Below, piece after piece: positions 1-8,516 of a DNA stretch of 64,000 bases. Under the pieces are notes generated by a model that ran no database searches, had not been told where the DNA came from, and worked only from the letters and a program-made list of their open reading frames with translations. The position numbers were made by a program, and so were the translations under genes. Source of the stretch: Amycolatopsis sp. QT-25 (GTDB lineage Bacteria > Actinomycetota > Actinomycetes > Mycobacteriales > Pseudonocardiaceae); contig NZ_CP120210.1 in NCBI RefSeq assembly GCF_029369745.1, forward strand, positions 3,224,001 to 3,288,000, in the 5' to 3' direction. The number at the start of each line of letters is the position of its first letter. Positions within the stretch are counted from its first letter, which is position 1.

Positions 1-267
1 GCGGAAGTCCAGACGGGCGGGAAGCATGCCGAAGTGCCCGTCCGGCACCGGCAGCCCGCCGTCGAGGAAGGCTTGTTCCTGCCCGCGCATCGCCAGTACC
101 TCGATCGTGCGCGGGTGAATGGCCAGCGCCTTCGAGTGCGGGCTGCGCTGCTCGGCCCGTTCCAGGACCAGCGGCCGCCCGCCGCCCAAGGCCAGCTCCG
201 CCGCCATCCACAGCCCGACCGGGCCCGCTCCGGCCACGATGGTGTCATGTGCCTGCAAAGTGATCAC
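1..267 (-). CDS. FAD-dependent monooxygenase, N-terminal part only
   Basis: Reading the minus strand inward gives an open frame that runs off the left edge. It contains the dinucleotide-binding fingerprint VAGAGPVGLWMAAELA, then a strand ending in LVLERAEQ (the ribose-binding acidic residue) and KALAIHPRTIEVL. This pattern is typical of PheA/TfdB/rifampicin-monooxygenase-type flavin hydroxylases, which use NAD(P)H and O2 to hydroxylate aromatic or polyketide substrates. Only about 88 residues are present, so the substrate cannot be judged. Start choice: a GTG at 267 lies too close to the GGGAGA ribosome site; a TTG at 258 gives better spacing and is the likelier start. A divergent HxlR regulator starts 178 bases away and probably controls it. 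Confidence 0.8.
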   Translation of the reverse strand, partial: MITLQAHDTIVAGAGPVGLWMAAELALGGGRPLVLERAEQRSPHSKALAIHPRTIEVLAMRGQEQAFLDGGLPVPDGHFGMLPARLDFR

Positions 268-411
268 TCTCCCTGGGATCGAGGTGTGCCGCGTGCGGTG
301 AGAGCGCGGTGGACGACCTTGCCGTTCCCGGCCTTCGCGCTCCGGTGAGCCGAGCGCGGGTCGAAGTCGTGGTTCGGTGCGTGGCCCGCCACGCGGGCGT
401 TACATACTGGT

Positions 412-425
412 GGTGCGGTCGCACC
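412..425. promoter_or_regulatory. Small palindrome in the divergent monooxygenase/HxlR promoter region
   Basis: Arms GGTGCG and CGCACC flank a two-base spacer, 20 bases before the HxlR start. It could be an autoregulatory operator, but six-base arms in GC-rich DNA arise easily by chance. Confidence 0.25.
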
Positions 426-444
426 CTGACGAGAGGTGATCGAG

Positions 445-867
445 ATGGCCTCAGCGCGACAGACCAGTGGGCCGTGCCAGGCATGGCCGGAGGACAGCGC
501 CTTCATCCGTGAGGTGCTCGACCGCATCGGCGACAAGTGGACGGTGCTGACCATCGGCACCCTGCGCACCGGCTCGCTGCGCTACTCCGCCTTGCGGGCG
601 AGCATCCCGGGGATCTCCCAGCGGATGCTGACCCAGACGCTCAAACATCTCGAGCGCGACGGCCTGATCACCCGGACCGCATACGCCGAGGTCCCTCCGC
701 GCGTGGAGTACGACCTGACCGACCTGGGCCGATCGCTGATCGACGCGGTGACGGCGATGGCCGAGTGGGCCGCCACCCACCACCGAGAGATCGCCGGCCA
801 CCGGGCCACCAGTGAACTGACCGGAGTCGGCCGAGCCAAAGCCGTGGTCCGCGCGTCGGCGGGCTGA
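445..867 (+). CDS. HxlR-family winged-helix transcriptional regulator
   Basis: This 140-residue protein has the HxlR layout: an early Cys (GPCQAW), the helix IGDKWTVLTIGTLRTGSLRYS, then ISQRMLTQTLKHLERDGLI as recognition helix, and the wing PPRVEYDLTDLGRSL. HxlR proteins are small dimeric DNA-binding regulators, often redox- or aldehyde-responsive, and usually act on a divergent oxidoreductase gene. Here the divergent neighbour is the FAD monooxygenase at the left edge. ATG at 445 is preferred over an in-frame GTG at 436 because the GAGAGGTGAT ribosome site is correctly spaced only for the ATG. The C-terminal 20 residues after the HTH domain are not conserved-looking. Confidence 0.88.
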   Translation: MASARQTSGPCQAWPEDSAFIREVLDRIGDKWTVLTIGTLRTGSLRYSALRASIPGISQRMLTQTLKHLERDGLITRTAYAEVPPRVEYDLTDLGRSLIDAVTAMAEWAATHHREIAGHRATSELTGVGRAKAVVRASAG

Positions 868-1497
868 GGCGCCGGTGGGGCTCGTCGGTCCGTGGCGTCG
901 GGCACGTCGCCCTCGGCATCCTCGGTGTTCGACTCAGCGCTCGCCGCCTCGTCGATGTCGAAGTGGCACCCGGCGTCGGGATCACCCGCCGCGGGAGCCG
1001 CGCTCCGAAGTCCGTCCTTCGCCCTGCTCCTGACACACGTTCATTCGGCTTCCCCACCTCACCGGTAGTGCGTGACACCATCATGAGCGAGTGGGAGGAG
1101 GTCTGCAAAAGGCACTTTCAAGTGCGTGGGCAACGACGAGGCCGTCCGGCCGGCCAAATCCACTTCGTGGTCACCGGTCACTACACCTGGCTCGAACCGG
1201 GTGACGGCGGGTCGCGACCGGAGCCCCGATCGGGATTCCGGTGCTGCCGACGGATGGACCCGGTGCCCCGAGCACGAAGACCGAGAGTGGTTCCAGTACC
1301 TGCCAGGGTGTGGGCGCTGCATAACGGCGACGCCGAAACAACATGCTTTCGGGCGTTCTGACGCGTTCGACAGAGAACCACACTTTACGGTGACGGCCGC
1401 GTTCTTCCTGTATTTCCTTGGCGTCGCCGCTGGCATAGTCACGATCGAGCAATTCGCCGTTACCCCTTTTTCGATCCGAGTAAAGGACGGTTCCTTG
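868..1497. other. Gap of 630 bases with no supported gene
   Basis: Several overlapping frames are open, but none has a ribosome site plus recognisable sequence. The frame of the EF-hand gene stays open upstream to about 1126 without family-like content. The promoter of the operon starting at 1498 should lie here; I see no convincing hairpin. Confidence 0.4.
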
Positions 1498-2034
1498 ATG
1501 CAGACGGATGCCCTCGAGCGGGTCAGGCTCATCTTCACTTTGTTCGACCGCAACGGAAACGGGCACCTCGAAGCCGAAGACTTCGAAATCATGGCCGCCG
1601 ACGTCGTCGAGGCGGCTCCCGAATCCGGTGCGGCGGCCAAAGACGCGATGAGGTCGGCGTTCCGGCAATACTGGCGGACCCTGGTCGAAGAATTGGACGT
1701 CGATCGCGACGGCGAGATCACCTTCGACGAGTACACCGCCGTCGTCCTGTCACCGGAACGCTTCGACGCCACCATCGGCGCTTTCGCCGAGGCGCTGGCG
1801 ACGCTGGGCGACCCGGACGGGGATGGTCTCATCGAGCGACACGTCTTCCATGCGCTCATGGCGGCGATCGGTTTCGAACGGGCGAACATCGATGCGCTCT
1901 TCGACGCTTTCGGCCCGTCCGTCGCGGACCAGATCACCGTCTCGACCTGGGTGGCCGGGATCAAGGACTACTACAACCCGAAGAAGACGGACATCGCCGG
2001 CGATCACCTGGTCACCGGCGCGCCCACGGCCTGA
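1498..2034 (+). CDS. EF-hand calcium-binding protein (calerythrin/calsymin type)
   Basis: This 178-residue soluble protein has at least two canonical EF-hand loops, DRNGNGHLEAED near residue 17 and DVDRDGEITFDE near residue 65. A third loop, DPDGDGLIERHV near residue 105, lacks the acidic twelfth position, so it probably binds weakly or not at all. The spacing matches actinomycete calerythrin-like Ca2+ sensors or buffers. ATG at 1498 follows an AAGGACGG ribosome site. It is the first gene of a tight plus-strand operon: only 30 bases separate it from a dehydrogenase homologue, followed by a hydrolase and a methyltransferase. A calcium sensor heading an enzyme operon is unusual; whether it regulates or scaffolds the enzymes is not shown by the sequence. 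Confidence 0.88.
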   Translation: MQTDALERVRLIFTLFDRNGNGHLEAEDFEIMAADVVEAAPESGAAAKDAMRSAFRQYWRTLVEELDVDRDGEITFDEYTAVVLSPERFDATIGAFAEALATLGDPDGDGLIERHVFHALMAAIGFERANIDALFDAFGPSVADQITVSTWVAGIKDYYNPKKTDIAGDHLVTGAPTA

Positions 2035-2064
2035 ATCCGATATCCGAGCAGCGAAAGGAGCACG

Positions 2065-3147
2065 GTGGTCCCGACCATCGGGTTGGCCGTCGGCCGCGGT
2101 ACCGGGCCGGAACTCGCGAACGTCTTCGAACGTGTCCTGACCACCCTCGGGACGGCTGCTTCGACGACCATGCGCATCGTGCGTTCACCCAGGCTGTACC
2201 ACTCGTACTTCTCCCTCAAGGCCGAAGGAAGCGGATTCGAAGACATCGGCGGACTGACCCGGCAGGACGCCGACCACTACGAACGGTTCTGCCGCGCCCA
2301 AGCGAGTGCGGGCGTCACCGCCGTCTTCCGCACTGCGATCAACGCCCAGTCGTTGTACCTGGTCCGCGAGCGGTTGCAGGCGGTGAAGATCGACCTCATC
2401 GAGAACGAGGACTCGTCACTGCTGATGGTGCGCGACGAAGCCCAGGGCTTTTACACCGGCGAGAACAGTCACAGCCCCGGTGTCGTCCACCGCACCCTGA
2501 TGTTCAGCAAGGAGATCACCGAGAAGGTGGTCGCCGCCGCACTGGCGCAGGCGCGGCGGCAGTGGCCCGACGAGCCGGTGGAACGGGTGGTGATGGCCTA
2601 CAAGTTCCACCTCCTCGACGGCGCTCTCGGTGCCTGGGTGGCGGAGATCGCCGCGCGGCACGGCGTCGAGATCGCCCTCGCCCAGCCGGACACGGTCAAC
2701 CGCAACCTCATCGAGCACGGTCTGCCGCGGCGCACCGTCGTCATCGGGGCCAACGAATGGGCCGACATCATGCACGTGGTCCTGCTGGACAGGCTGGGTT
2801 CCGAAAAGCAGGAAAACCGCTACACCGAGAACATCCACCTGCATCCCGACGTCGCCGGCCTGGTCGAGTACCAGACCGTGCATGGTTCCGCCGACGACCT
2901 GGCCGGTCTGGACATCGTCAATCCCGTGGCGACCATCCGGGCCGCGGCGGCGATCGCGGAACGGCATGCCGGCTGCGCGGGCGCGATCAAGAGGACCGAG
3001 GACGCTCTCGAGTCCGCAGGGAGCCGGGGAATCACCACACCGGATCTGGGCGGGCACCACTCCACCACGGAGGTGACGGAAGCCGTACTGGACCTGCTGA
3101 AACAGCCCGGTCGGCCCGCAGACGCCCTGTCGGCAGTGGAAGGGTGA
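2065..3147 (+). CDS. Isocitrate/isopropylmalate dehydrogenase family protein
   Basis: This 360-residue protein has the family landmarks in order: an N-terminal TIGLAVGRGTGPE (cf. GDGIGPE), IENEDSS followed by GFYTGEN (the usual ENTEGxYxG region with its Tyr), AYKFHLLDGALG (position of the catalytic Lys of the HKANxL motif), ANEWADIMH (cf. N-x-FGDI) and a C-terminal NPVATIRAAAAI...TPDLGGHHSTTEVTEAV. The family oxidatively decarboxylates 2-hydroxy acids such as isocitrate, isopropylmalate or tartrate with NAD(P)+. Divergence from house-keeping LeuB/Icd is marked, notably at the substrate arginines, so this is likely a specialised paralogue. GTG at 2065 has a strong AAAGGAG site. Its stop overlaps the next start (GTGA), implying translational coupling. 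Confidence 0.85.
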   Translation: MVPTIGLAVGRGTGPELANVFERVLTTLGTAASTTMRIVRSPRLYHSYFSLKAEGSGFEDIGGLTRQDADHYERFCRAQASAGVTAVFRTAINAQSLYLVRERLQAVKIDLIENEDSSLLMVRDEAQGFYTGENSHSPGVVHRTLMFSKEITEKVVAAALAQARRQWPDEPVERVVMAYKFHLLDGALGAWVAEIAARHGVEIALAQPDTVNRNLIEHGLPRRTVVIGANEWADIMHVVLLDRLGSEKQENRYTENIHLHPDVAGLVEYQTVHGSADDLAGLDIVNPVATIRAAAAIAERHAGCAGAIKRTEDALESAGSRGITTPDLGGHHSTTEVTEAVLDLLKQPGRPADALSAVEG

Positions 3148-3776
3148 CCGGCACCGCGCTGATCGTCATGGACCTGCAGAACGACTTCTGCACCGGACCG
3201 GTCGTGGCGGCCAGGTACGCGGGCAGTCTGTCCACACTGGACGCCGCAGCGGCCGGTGCCGCGCGGGCGGTGGACGTGGCGAGGGCTCGCGGTACCGAGG
3301 TCGTCTTCGTCCGTTTCCACGGCGACGTCGAGCATCAGGGTCCGAGCTGGCGACACCGGGACCTGTTGCTCGGCAAGCGGCCCAAATGCCGGGCAGGCAC
3401 CTGGGGAGCGGAGCTCCACCGGGTCGAGCCGGTACCGGGCGAACGTGTCTTCACCAAGAACGCGCGCTTCGACGCCTTCCTCACCGACGGTTTCGAAGAA
3501 CACCTCACCCGCAACGGTGTCGGACACCTGGTGTTCGCGGGTCTCTACACCGACGTCTGCGTGGACTCCACCGCACGGACGGCGTTCCAGCTGGGTTTCC
3601 ACGTGACCGTCCTCACCGACTGCACGACGAGTCTCCACCTGCCCGACGACACGATCCTGCGGTTCATGAGCACCGTCTACGGCGCCTGCCTGACGACCCT
3701 CGACGATCCGGAAGCGTGGGCACCGCCCGAAAGGCAGGAATCTTGGCCGGTACGAAGCACGACAGCGGCACCATAG
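3144..3776 (+). CDS. Isochorismatase-like cysteine hydrolase
   Basis: This 210-residue protein has the isochorismatase-like fold: ALIVMDLQNDF with the catalytic Asp, VFTKNARFDAF with the Lys, and FAGLYTDVCVDSTARTAF with the nucleophilic Cys. Family members hydrolyse amides (nicotinamide, ureidoacrylate, N-carbamoyl compounds) or vinyl ethers (isochorismate). The C-terminal half keeps VTVLTDCTTS, as in cysteine-type amidases, so an amidase-like role is more likely than true isochorismate hydrolysis. GTG at 3144 overlaps the upstream stop by four bases behind a GGAAGGG site. It is translated as part of the EF-hand/dehydrogenase operon. Confidence 0.85.
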   Translation: MTGTALIVMDLQNDFCTGPVVAARYAGSLSTLDAAAAGAARAVDVARARGTEVVFVRFHGDVEHQGPSWRHRDLLLGKRPKCRAGTWGAELHRVEPVPGERVFTKNARFDAFLTDGFEEHLTRNGVGHLVFAGLYTDVCVDSTARTAFQLGFHVTVLTDCTTSLHLPDDTILRFMSTVYGACLTTLDDPEAWAPPERQESWPVRSTTAAP

Positions 3777-4639
3777 AACACGGTGTCGGCCGGACCGCGC
3801 TCATGGTCGCCGCCGCCCGAGCGATCGAAACCCACCGTCCGGACTCGCTCGTCCAAGACGGCTATGCGGAGTATTTCGTGCGTGCCACCCGGGTCTGCGA
3901 AGACTGGCCGCTGCGCAACGAACAGGTGCCCGGAGGCGATGCCGACCCGTTGTGGGGCAGGCTCGGGCGCTACTTCGGCCTGCGAACCCGGGTCTTGGAC
4001 GACTTCGTCCTCCGGGCGACGAGGGCCGGAGGACGTCAGGTCGTGCTTCTCGGCGCGGGCCTGGACTCACGGGCCTTCCGCCTCGACCTGCCCGAGGACT
4101 GTGTGCTGTTCGAGATCGACCGCGAGCCGGTGCTGCATTTCAAACAGGACGTCCTCGACACCCTCGGCGCCACAACGAAAACCCGGCGCGTACCGATCGC
4201 GGGCGACCTGCGCGGCGACTGGGCGGCCACCCTGATCGACGCCGGATTCGATCCGGCGGAGCCGTGTGTCTGGCTGGCCGAAGGCCTGTTGCTCTACCTG
4301 TCCGCTGACGCTGAGCGGAGCCTCATCCACACCGTGGACAGCCTGAGCGCCGAAGGCAGTTCACTGGCGTTCGAAGTCAAACTCGGCGTCGAACGGCCCG
4401 AAATCCGCGCGAACGCCGTCTACACCGCGGCGAAACAACGAATCGGGGTCGACCTGCTCACCTTGTTCGACCGGGGATCACGCCCGGACTCCATCGGGGA
4501 CCTCGAGCGCAAAGGATGGACCGCCGACGTCAAGACGCCCTTCGACTTCACCCGCGAGTTCGGGCGAGGCCCCCGGCCCGAGCCGGACGACGCGCTGGCG
4601 AGCAATAGGTGGGTCTTCGCGGGCAAGCCTCGACAATGA
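3743..4639 (+). CDS. LCM-family class I SAM-dependent methyltransferase
   Basis: This 298-residue protein resembles the leucine-carboxyl-methyltransferase-like family common in actinomycetes (TIGR00027/PF04072 type). Visible landmarks are GVGRTALMVAAARAIE at the N-terminus, QVVLLGAGLDSRAFRL as the SAM-binding motif I, LFEIDREPVL for motif II, and WLAEGLLLYL. Such enzymes methylate carboxylates or hydroxyls of small molecules. The start is inferred as TTG 3743, inside the 3' end of the hydrolase gene, because family N-termini align there; ATG 3804 would remove conserved residues. It is the last gene of the 1498-4639 operon. An O-methyltransferase next to a dehydrogenase and a hydrolase suggests modification of a small carboxylic acid. 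Confidence 0.85.
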   Translation: MAGTKHDSGTIEHGVGRTALMVAAARAIETHRPDSLVQDGYAEYFVRATRVCEDWPLRNEQVPGGDADPLWGRLGRYFGLRTRVLDDFVLRATRAGGRQVVLLGAGLDSRAFRLDLPEDCVLFEIDREPVLHFKQDVLDTLGATTKTRRVPIAGDLRGDWAATLIDAGFDPAEPCVWLAEGLLLYLSADAERSLIHTVDSLSAEGSSLAFEVKLGVERPEIRANAVYTAAKQRIGVDLLTLFDRGSRPDSIGDLERKGWTADVKTPFDFTREFGRGPRPEPDDALASNRWVFAGKPRQ

Positions 4640-5056
4640 CGGTGCAAGGCCCTGGTCACATGTCGCGCCTGCCGCAGCAGGGGAGCCGCGTCCGTGTTCC
4701 GATGAGAACCGGGGCGGTTCCTCCGGTGGCGGGCATATCGCGGCCTGGCGGCCGAAGACCGAGCGCGATGTCCTGCTACGCCCCGATGTCGTCGTACAGC
4801 CGGATGAAAAGCCGGCGGGATGGTCCTTCCGATCGCCGACACCGCTACACCGTCCGTCCACAGTGTCGCGATCGATGGTTCGTGCAGCGGTGTGCGTGGC
4901 AGCGCACCAAGGTCCGACGGCGGCTCATGCCCATCCTCATTTCCGGGAAAACCTGCACGCCTGGGATACCTCCTTTGCTGAGGCTCTCCGCGATAGCCGC
5001 GGCGGGTAAGGCGCCCGCTCCAGACCAAGTCCGCCGGTCAGGAGCGGGCATCCCGG
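4640..5056. other. Convergent gap, nothing recognised
   Basis: This 417-base stretch lies between the ends of two convergent genes. I see no strong hairpin and no family-like reading frame on either strand. Confidence 0.4.
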
Positions 5057-5866
5057 TCAGGAGCGGTCGAATGCTTCGGCGACCGTGAGACTGTCTTCGT
5101 ACATGTGGTGCCGGGTGATCAGACCGTCCTCGACGGTGAGGTGCAGCGCGAACGTCATGACGAAACGTTCGCCGGTCGAGGCGACCACCTGCGAGCTCGT
5201 GCCCGTCACTGCGGCGTCGATCCCGTCGACCATGATGTGGTCGATGGACACGTGACTCTCGGCGGGTGGGCAGTGCTCGCCGAAGGTCTGGAAGTGGTCG
5301 GCGACGTCGGCTCGGGTGGACCGGGGCCGGATCCAGGGCACGGCAGGATGGTTCTCGACCGGCCAGCCGACTCGCCAGTCGATGTTCTGTGCGTACAGTT
5401 CCGCGATGTGCCCGGGGTTTCCCTGTCCGCTTCGGCGCAGAAGTTCTTCCACGACCGCCCTGGTTCCTGGCGGATTCCCTTTGGCCACTCCGGCGGCCGG
5501 TGCGTCGCCGAACTGATATTCCTGCCGGATCCGCCCGTCTTCGTCCAGCCGGACGAAGATGAATCCGGTCCAGGCGATCTCCCCGCCGCTGGCGGGCACC
5601 ATGTACGTGGTGAAGCGGATCGCGTCGTGGTGGCCGACGGTGTCCCCCGCGGCCCGGAAGACGAACCCGCCCTGCTCGACCAGTTGCCGGTGGGCCTCGG
5701 TGACCCGCGCCTGCAGGGCCGAGTGGCTTCGATACTCGCCGGCGTCGGTGAACTGCACGCCGTCCTCCGCCCACAGCCCGGCAATGGCCGAGCGGCGCCG
5801 CTCGGAGTCGGCCTCGTTCCACACGGCGACGTAGCGTCCGACGAATTCATCGACATCGATTCTCAT
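5057..5866 (-). CDS. Nuclear transport factor 2-like protein with two SnoaL-like domains
   Basis: This 269-residue protein has two SnoaL/NTF2-like cone folds. The first half (about residues 5-120) includes FVGRYVAVWNEAD and LWAEDGVQFTD. The second half (about 135-265) includes ELYAQNIDWRVGWP and HHMYEDSLTVAEAF. SnoaL-like proteins include polyketide cyclases, ketosteroid-isomerase-like enzymes and non-catalytic binders, so the chemistry cannot be assigned. ATG 5866 is the start before the NTF2 fold begins. The gene is divergent from the WYL regulator at 5931, and the 64-base intergenic region contains a perfect 10-bp palindrome, so it is probably that regulator's target. Confidence 0.85.
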   Translation of the reverse strand: MRIDVDEFVGRYVAVWNEADSERRRSAIAGLWAEDGVQFTDAGEYRSHSALQARVTEAHRQLVEQGGFVFRAAGDTVGHHDAIRFTTYMVPASGGEIAWTGFIFVRLDEDGRIRQEYQFGDAPAAGVAKGNPPGTRAVVEELLRRSGQGNPGHIAELYAQNIDWRVGWPVENHPAVPWIRPRSTRADVADHFQTFGEHCPPAESHVSIDHIMVDGIDAAVTGTSSQVVASTGERFVMTFALHLTVEDGLITRHHMYEDSLTVAEAFDRS

Positions 5867-5887
5867 GGGCGGGACCTTAAAACCGGT

Positions 5888-5910
5888 CCACTGACATCGA
5901 ATGTCAGTGG
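5888..5910. promoter_or_regulatory. Perfect palindromic operator between the SnoaL and WYL genes
   Basis: Two perfect 10-base arms (left arm CCACTGACAT at 5888-5897, its reverse complement at 5901-5910) flank a CGA centre. It lies between the two divergent starts (5866 and 5931) and is the right size for a dimeric helix-turn-helix regulator. The WYL protein encoded alongside is the obvious candidate binder. Confidence 0.7.
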
Positions 5911-5930
5911 AGTTTGGAAGAATCCCCGGT

Positions 5931-6959
5931 GTGCGCGCGAGCCGTCTGATGTCGCTTCTCCTGCTGCTGCAGAGTCGGGAACGGGCGACCGCTCGCGACC
6001 TGGCCGCCCATCTCGACGTCTCCGAGCGCACCGTCTATCGCGATATCCAGGCGTTGAGCGCGGCGGGTGTACCGGTGTACGGCGAGGCGGGCCACGAGGG
6101 CGGATACCGGCTGGTCGACGGCTACCGGACCCGGTTGACCGGACTGACCCCCGCCGAGGCCGATTCGCTGTTCCTCACCGGGTTGCCCGTCGTCGCCGCC
6201 GACCTCGGTCTCGGCCGGGCCGCCGAGGACGCACGACTCAAGCTGACAGCGGCGCTTCCCCTTGAGCTGAGCGAACGCGCCGCCCGCCTACGGGACCGGT
6301 TTCACCTCGATGCCCTGGCCTGGTACCAGGCAGCCGACCACATCCCTCACCTGACCGAGGTGGCCGCCGCGGTGTGGCACCAGCGACGGGTGCACATGCG
6401 GTACTCGAGGTGGGAGAGCCCTCATGAGGTGTCGCGGACGATCGAACCGCACGGTCTGGTGTCCAAGGGCGGTCAATGGTATCTCGTGGCCCGCCGGGAC
6501 GAGCGGTTCCGCACCTACCGGATCTCTCGCCTTCGTGACGTACACGTCCTGGACGAGAGCTTCGACCGCGCCACCGGTTTCGAGCTGGCCGCATACTGGC
6601 AGACGTATCTCGATGACTTCGACGCTCGCCGCCACCAGACCCGAGCCGTGCTGCGCCTGTCGCCCACGGGAATGCACCGACTGCCGTACCTGGCCGAGCC
6701 CGCGGTCATCCACGCCGCCCACGAAAGCGCCACGACCGAGTCGGACGGCTGGACACGCGTCACGGTCCCGGTCGAAACCGAAGACCAAGCCGTGCGGGAC
6801 ATCCTGCGCCTGGGGCCCGACGCCGAGGTGCTGGCCCCGGCGTCTTTGCGCACCCGCGTCGCCCACACCCTGGCTGCGATGGCTCGCCATTACGAAGGAG
6901 AAGGTTCTCCGGCTTCCGGACCTTTCTTCGAATCGAGGAGCAGCGAACCCCAGGATTAG
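5931..6959 (+). CDS. YafY-type HTH/WYL-domain transcriptional regulator
   Basis: This 342-residue regulator has an N-terminal DeoR-like winged helix (RASRLMSLLLLLQSR, then VSERTVYRDIQALSAAGVPV at residues 30-50). A WYL ligand-binding domain follows (IEPHGLVSKGGQWYLVARRD, residues about 165-185), then a WCX-type C-terminus. WYL proteins often sense nucleic acids or metabolites and act as repressors or activators. GTG 5931 is preferred: family proteins begin right at this RASRL motif, and the upstream ATG 5901 lies inside the palindromic operator. It is divergent from the SnoaL-like gene, which it likely controls together with itself. Confidence 0.88.
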   Translation: MRASRLMSLLLLLQSRERATARDLAAHLDVSERTVYRDIQALSAAGVPVYGEAGHEGGYRLVDGYRTRLTGLTPAEADSLFLTGLPVVAADLGLGRAAEDARLKLTAALPLELSERAARLRDRFHLDALAWYQAADHIPHLTEVAAAVWHQRRVHMRYSRWESPHEVSRTIEPHGLVSKGGQWYLVARRDERFRTYRISRLRDVHVLDESFDRATGFELAAYWQTYLDDFDARRHQTRAVLRLSPTGMHRLPYLAEPAVIHAAHESATTESDGWTRVTVPVETEDQAVRDILRLGPDAEVLAPASLRTRVAHTLAAMARHYEGEGSPASGPFFESRSSEPQD

Positions 6960-7081
6960 GTTCCTTCGCCAGTGATCATGCAAGCAGAAACGCCGCCGCC
7001 CGATGCAAGGCTGAAGCGGCCCACGGTGCGCCGGCGCAAGCGGGAACGTGCGAAGACGGTGCGGCTTTCCCCGTGCAGAGT

Positions 7082-7130
7082 GACCGAAGGTCTCTTCCGG
7101 AGTGATTTCGTCCGGAAGAGACCTTCGGTC
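7082..7130. terminator. Strong bidirectional hairpin terminator
   Basis: A perfect 19-bp stem (arms 7082-7100 and 7112-7130, 11-base loop) sits between the convergent WYL gene and lectin gene, in an otherwise gene-free 300-base stretch. There is no long U-tract, as is usual in actinomycetes. It is most simply a shared factor-independent terminator. Confidence 0.7.
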
Positions 7131-7262
7131 GGTCATGACTCTTTGAAGAGACTCGGCGCCTGGTTCTTCACTTTCTTGGCCTTGTTCTCAGCGGTCCTAC
7201 CGCAGTTCGAATCGGAGCGCAGGTGCCGAAAAGTGAGAGAGGACGCCGATGACCCGGACCGG

Positions 7263-7727
7263 TCAGATGTTGAGGTACCAGCGCTGGTTGACCCGGTCCC
7301 AGTCGCAGGTGTGCAGGCTCAGCTGGTCGTCGTGGCCCTCGTAGGTGGCGCACAGCCCGGTCTCGTCGTTCTTGAGCTGCTTCTGGTTGTGGTCGCCGCG
7401 GATCCTCCACCGCTGTGCCGGGTCGTCACCGTTGCAGTCCGAGCCGATGACGCGGCCGTGGTGGGCGGTGGCGCACAGGTCGGTTCCGGTGTTCTGGATG
7501 GTGCGGTTGCTCCAGAAGATCCAGTGCTGGTTGTCGCCACCGTGGAAGTCCCCGGTGATGGTGGGCTCGCCGTCCCACCACGTCTGCTGCCACACCCGCT
7601 CCGTGCCGTTCGCGGACTCGATCACGTAATCGGCCGGGTCGGCCTCGGCAGCGGCGGCGGCCGGCGCGATCAGCGCTCCGGCGGCCGTGGCGGCGAACAA
7701 GGCGGTCAACGCGGTACGCATCAGCAT
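7263..7727 (-). CDS. Secreted ricin-type beta-trefoil lectin-like protein
   Basis: This 154-residue protein has a Sec signal peptide: MLMR, then a hydrophobic run TALTALFAATAAGALIAP, with cleavage near AAAAAEA. The mature part carries beta-trefoil signatures: TDLCATAHHGRVIGSDC, DPAQRWRI (QxW), TGLCATYEGHDDQLSLHTC and a final VNQRWYLNI. Ricin-type domains bind carbohydrates and are usually attached to glycosidases; here the domain stands alone. Four Cys probably form two disulfides. ATG 7727 has a CGAGGAGAG site; longer upstream readings would bury the signal peptide. Role: extracellular carbohydrate binding, target unknown. Confidence 0.82.
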   Translation of the reverse strand: MLMRTALTALFAATAAGALIAPAAAAAEADPADYVIESANGTERVWQQTWWDGEPTITGDFHGGDNQHWIFWSNRTIQNTGTDLCATAHHGRVIGSDCNGDDPAQRWRIRGDHNQKQLKNDETGLCATYEGHDDQLSLHTCDWDRVNQRWYLNI

Positions 7728-8516
7728 GGTGCTCTCCTCGTTTGCTGGTTTCGGGACCTCCAGTACAGCCCGACCGGCCACGCGTGCGTACTCGATGCAC
7801 ACCATCGGGACGACGGACCACTCACCCTCCGGGCGAACATCGATGGCCATCACTCTCTGTGATCATCGTGGCCGTCCACTCTGGACTCATCAGCACAACG
7901 ACCGTTCCGAAACCGGGGTGACCCGCGCCCTTCGGGCTGCCCGATAACTCCTCCGTGCCCGGATTTGGCTGCGGTCTATTCGACCGCGAGGAGGGAGATC
8001 TCCGCATCGGGTCCGTTCTCTCACCCACAGTTCGGTTCGGGGGGAACCTCGTGTCGAGCACGATGGCCGACCGCGGTACGGCACCGCCGCCGATGGGCTG
8101 GCAGCCGATGGACTCCGATCGGCCAGGAGCGGAAGTCGGGTGGCTCGCGGCGGAAGTCCCGAGCAGTTCACAAAGGACGGTGATCGGCGAAACGCTTCGG
8201 GCCGGCCCAGTTCGCTGTCTCCGGGGCGTCACTCGCCCCGGAGACAGTCGCTGGTCGACGACGACGTGGAACGGGTCGCCGTCGATCCCGGGAACCTTCA
8301 CTTCAGGATTGTCGACAACCACCGCGTTCTGGTGATGGCCCATCCGGCGCAGGTGTCGGCGTAGCCGTGTCGCGGCGCGCCGGTAACGCGCCTCGCACGG
8401 CTCGGGATCTCGTTCGGCGAAGTAAGCCTCGGCTGAATCGCGTGGGCTGGCCGGGGAGTGCCCGGTGACGGTCACCGCCTCCGGCGTCCGCCCATTCGTT
8501 GTGGTGGATCAGCTCG
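7728..8516. other. Gap of about 790 bases; one hairpin, one doubtful minus-strand frame
   Basis: It contains the hairpin at 8215-8247. A minus-strand frame from 8475 inward (PRDSAEAYFAERDPEPCEAR, then MGHHQNAVVVDNPEVKVP) has a protein-like feel. It reads through that hairpin and matches nothing I know, so I do not call it a gene. Confidence 0.35.
8215..8247 (-). terminator. Hairpin downstream of the HDO/CDGSH operon
   Basis: A perfect 14-bp stem (left arm CTGTCTCCGGGGCG, loop TCACT) lies about 270 bases beyond the last gene of the minus-strand operon. It is a candidate operon terminator, though the distance is long. Confidence 0.5.

Noticed and set aside
5901..5930. ATG 5901 as start of the WYL regulator
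   Set aside because: It lies inside the palindromic operator arm and adds residues not seen in family N-termini; GTG 5931 fits better.
7200..7216. GTTCGAATC resembling a tRNA T-loop
   Set aside because: No matching acceptor, anticodon or D-arm could be drawn around it.
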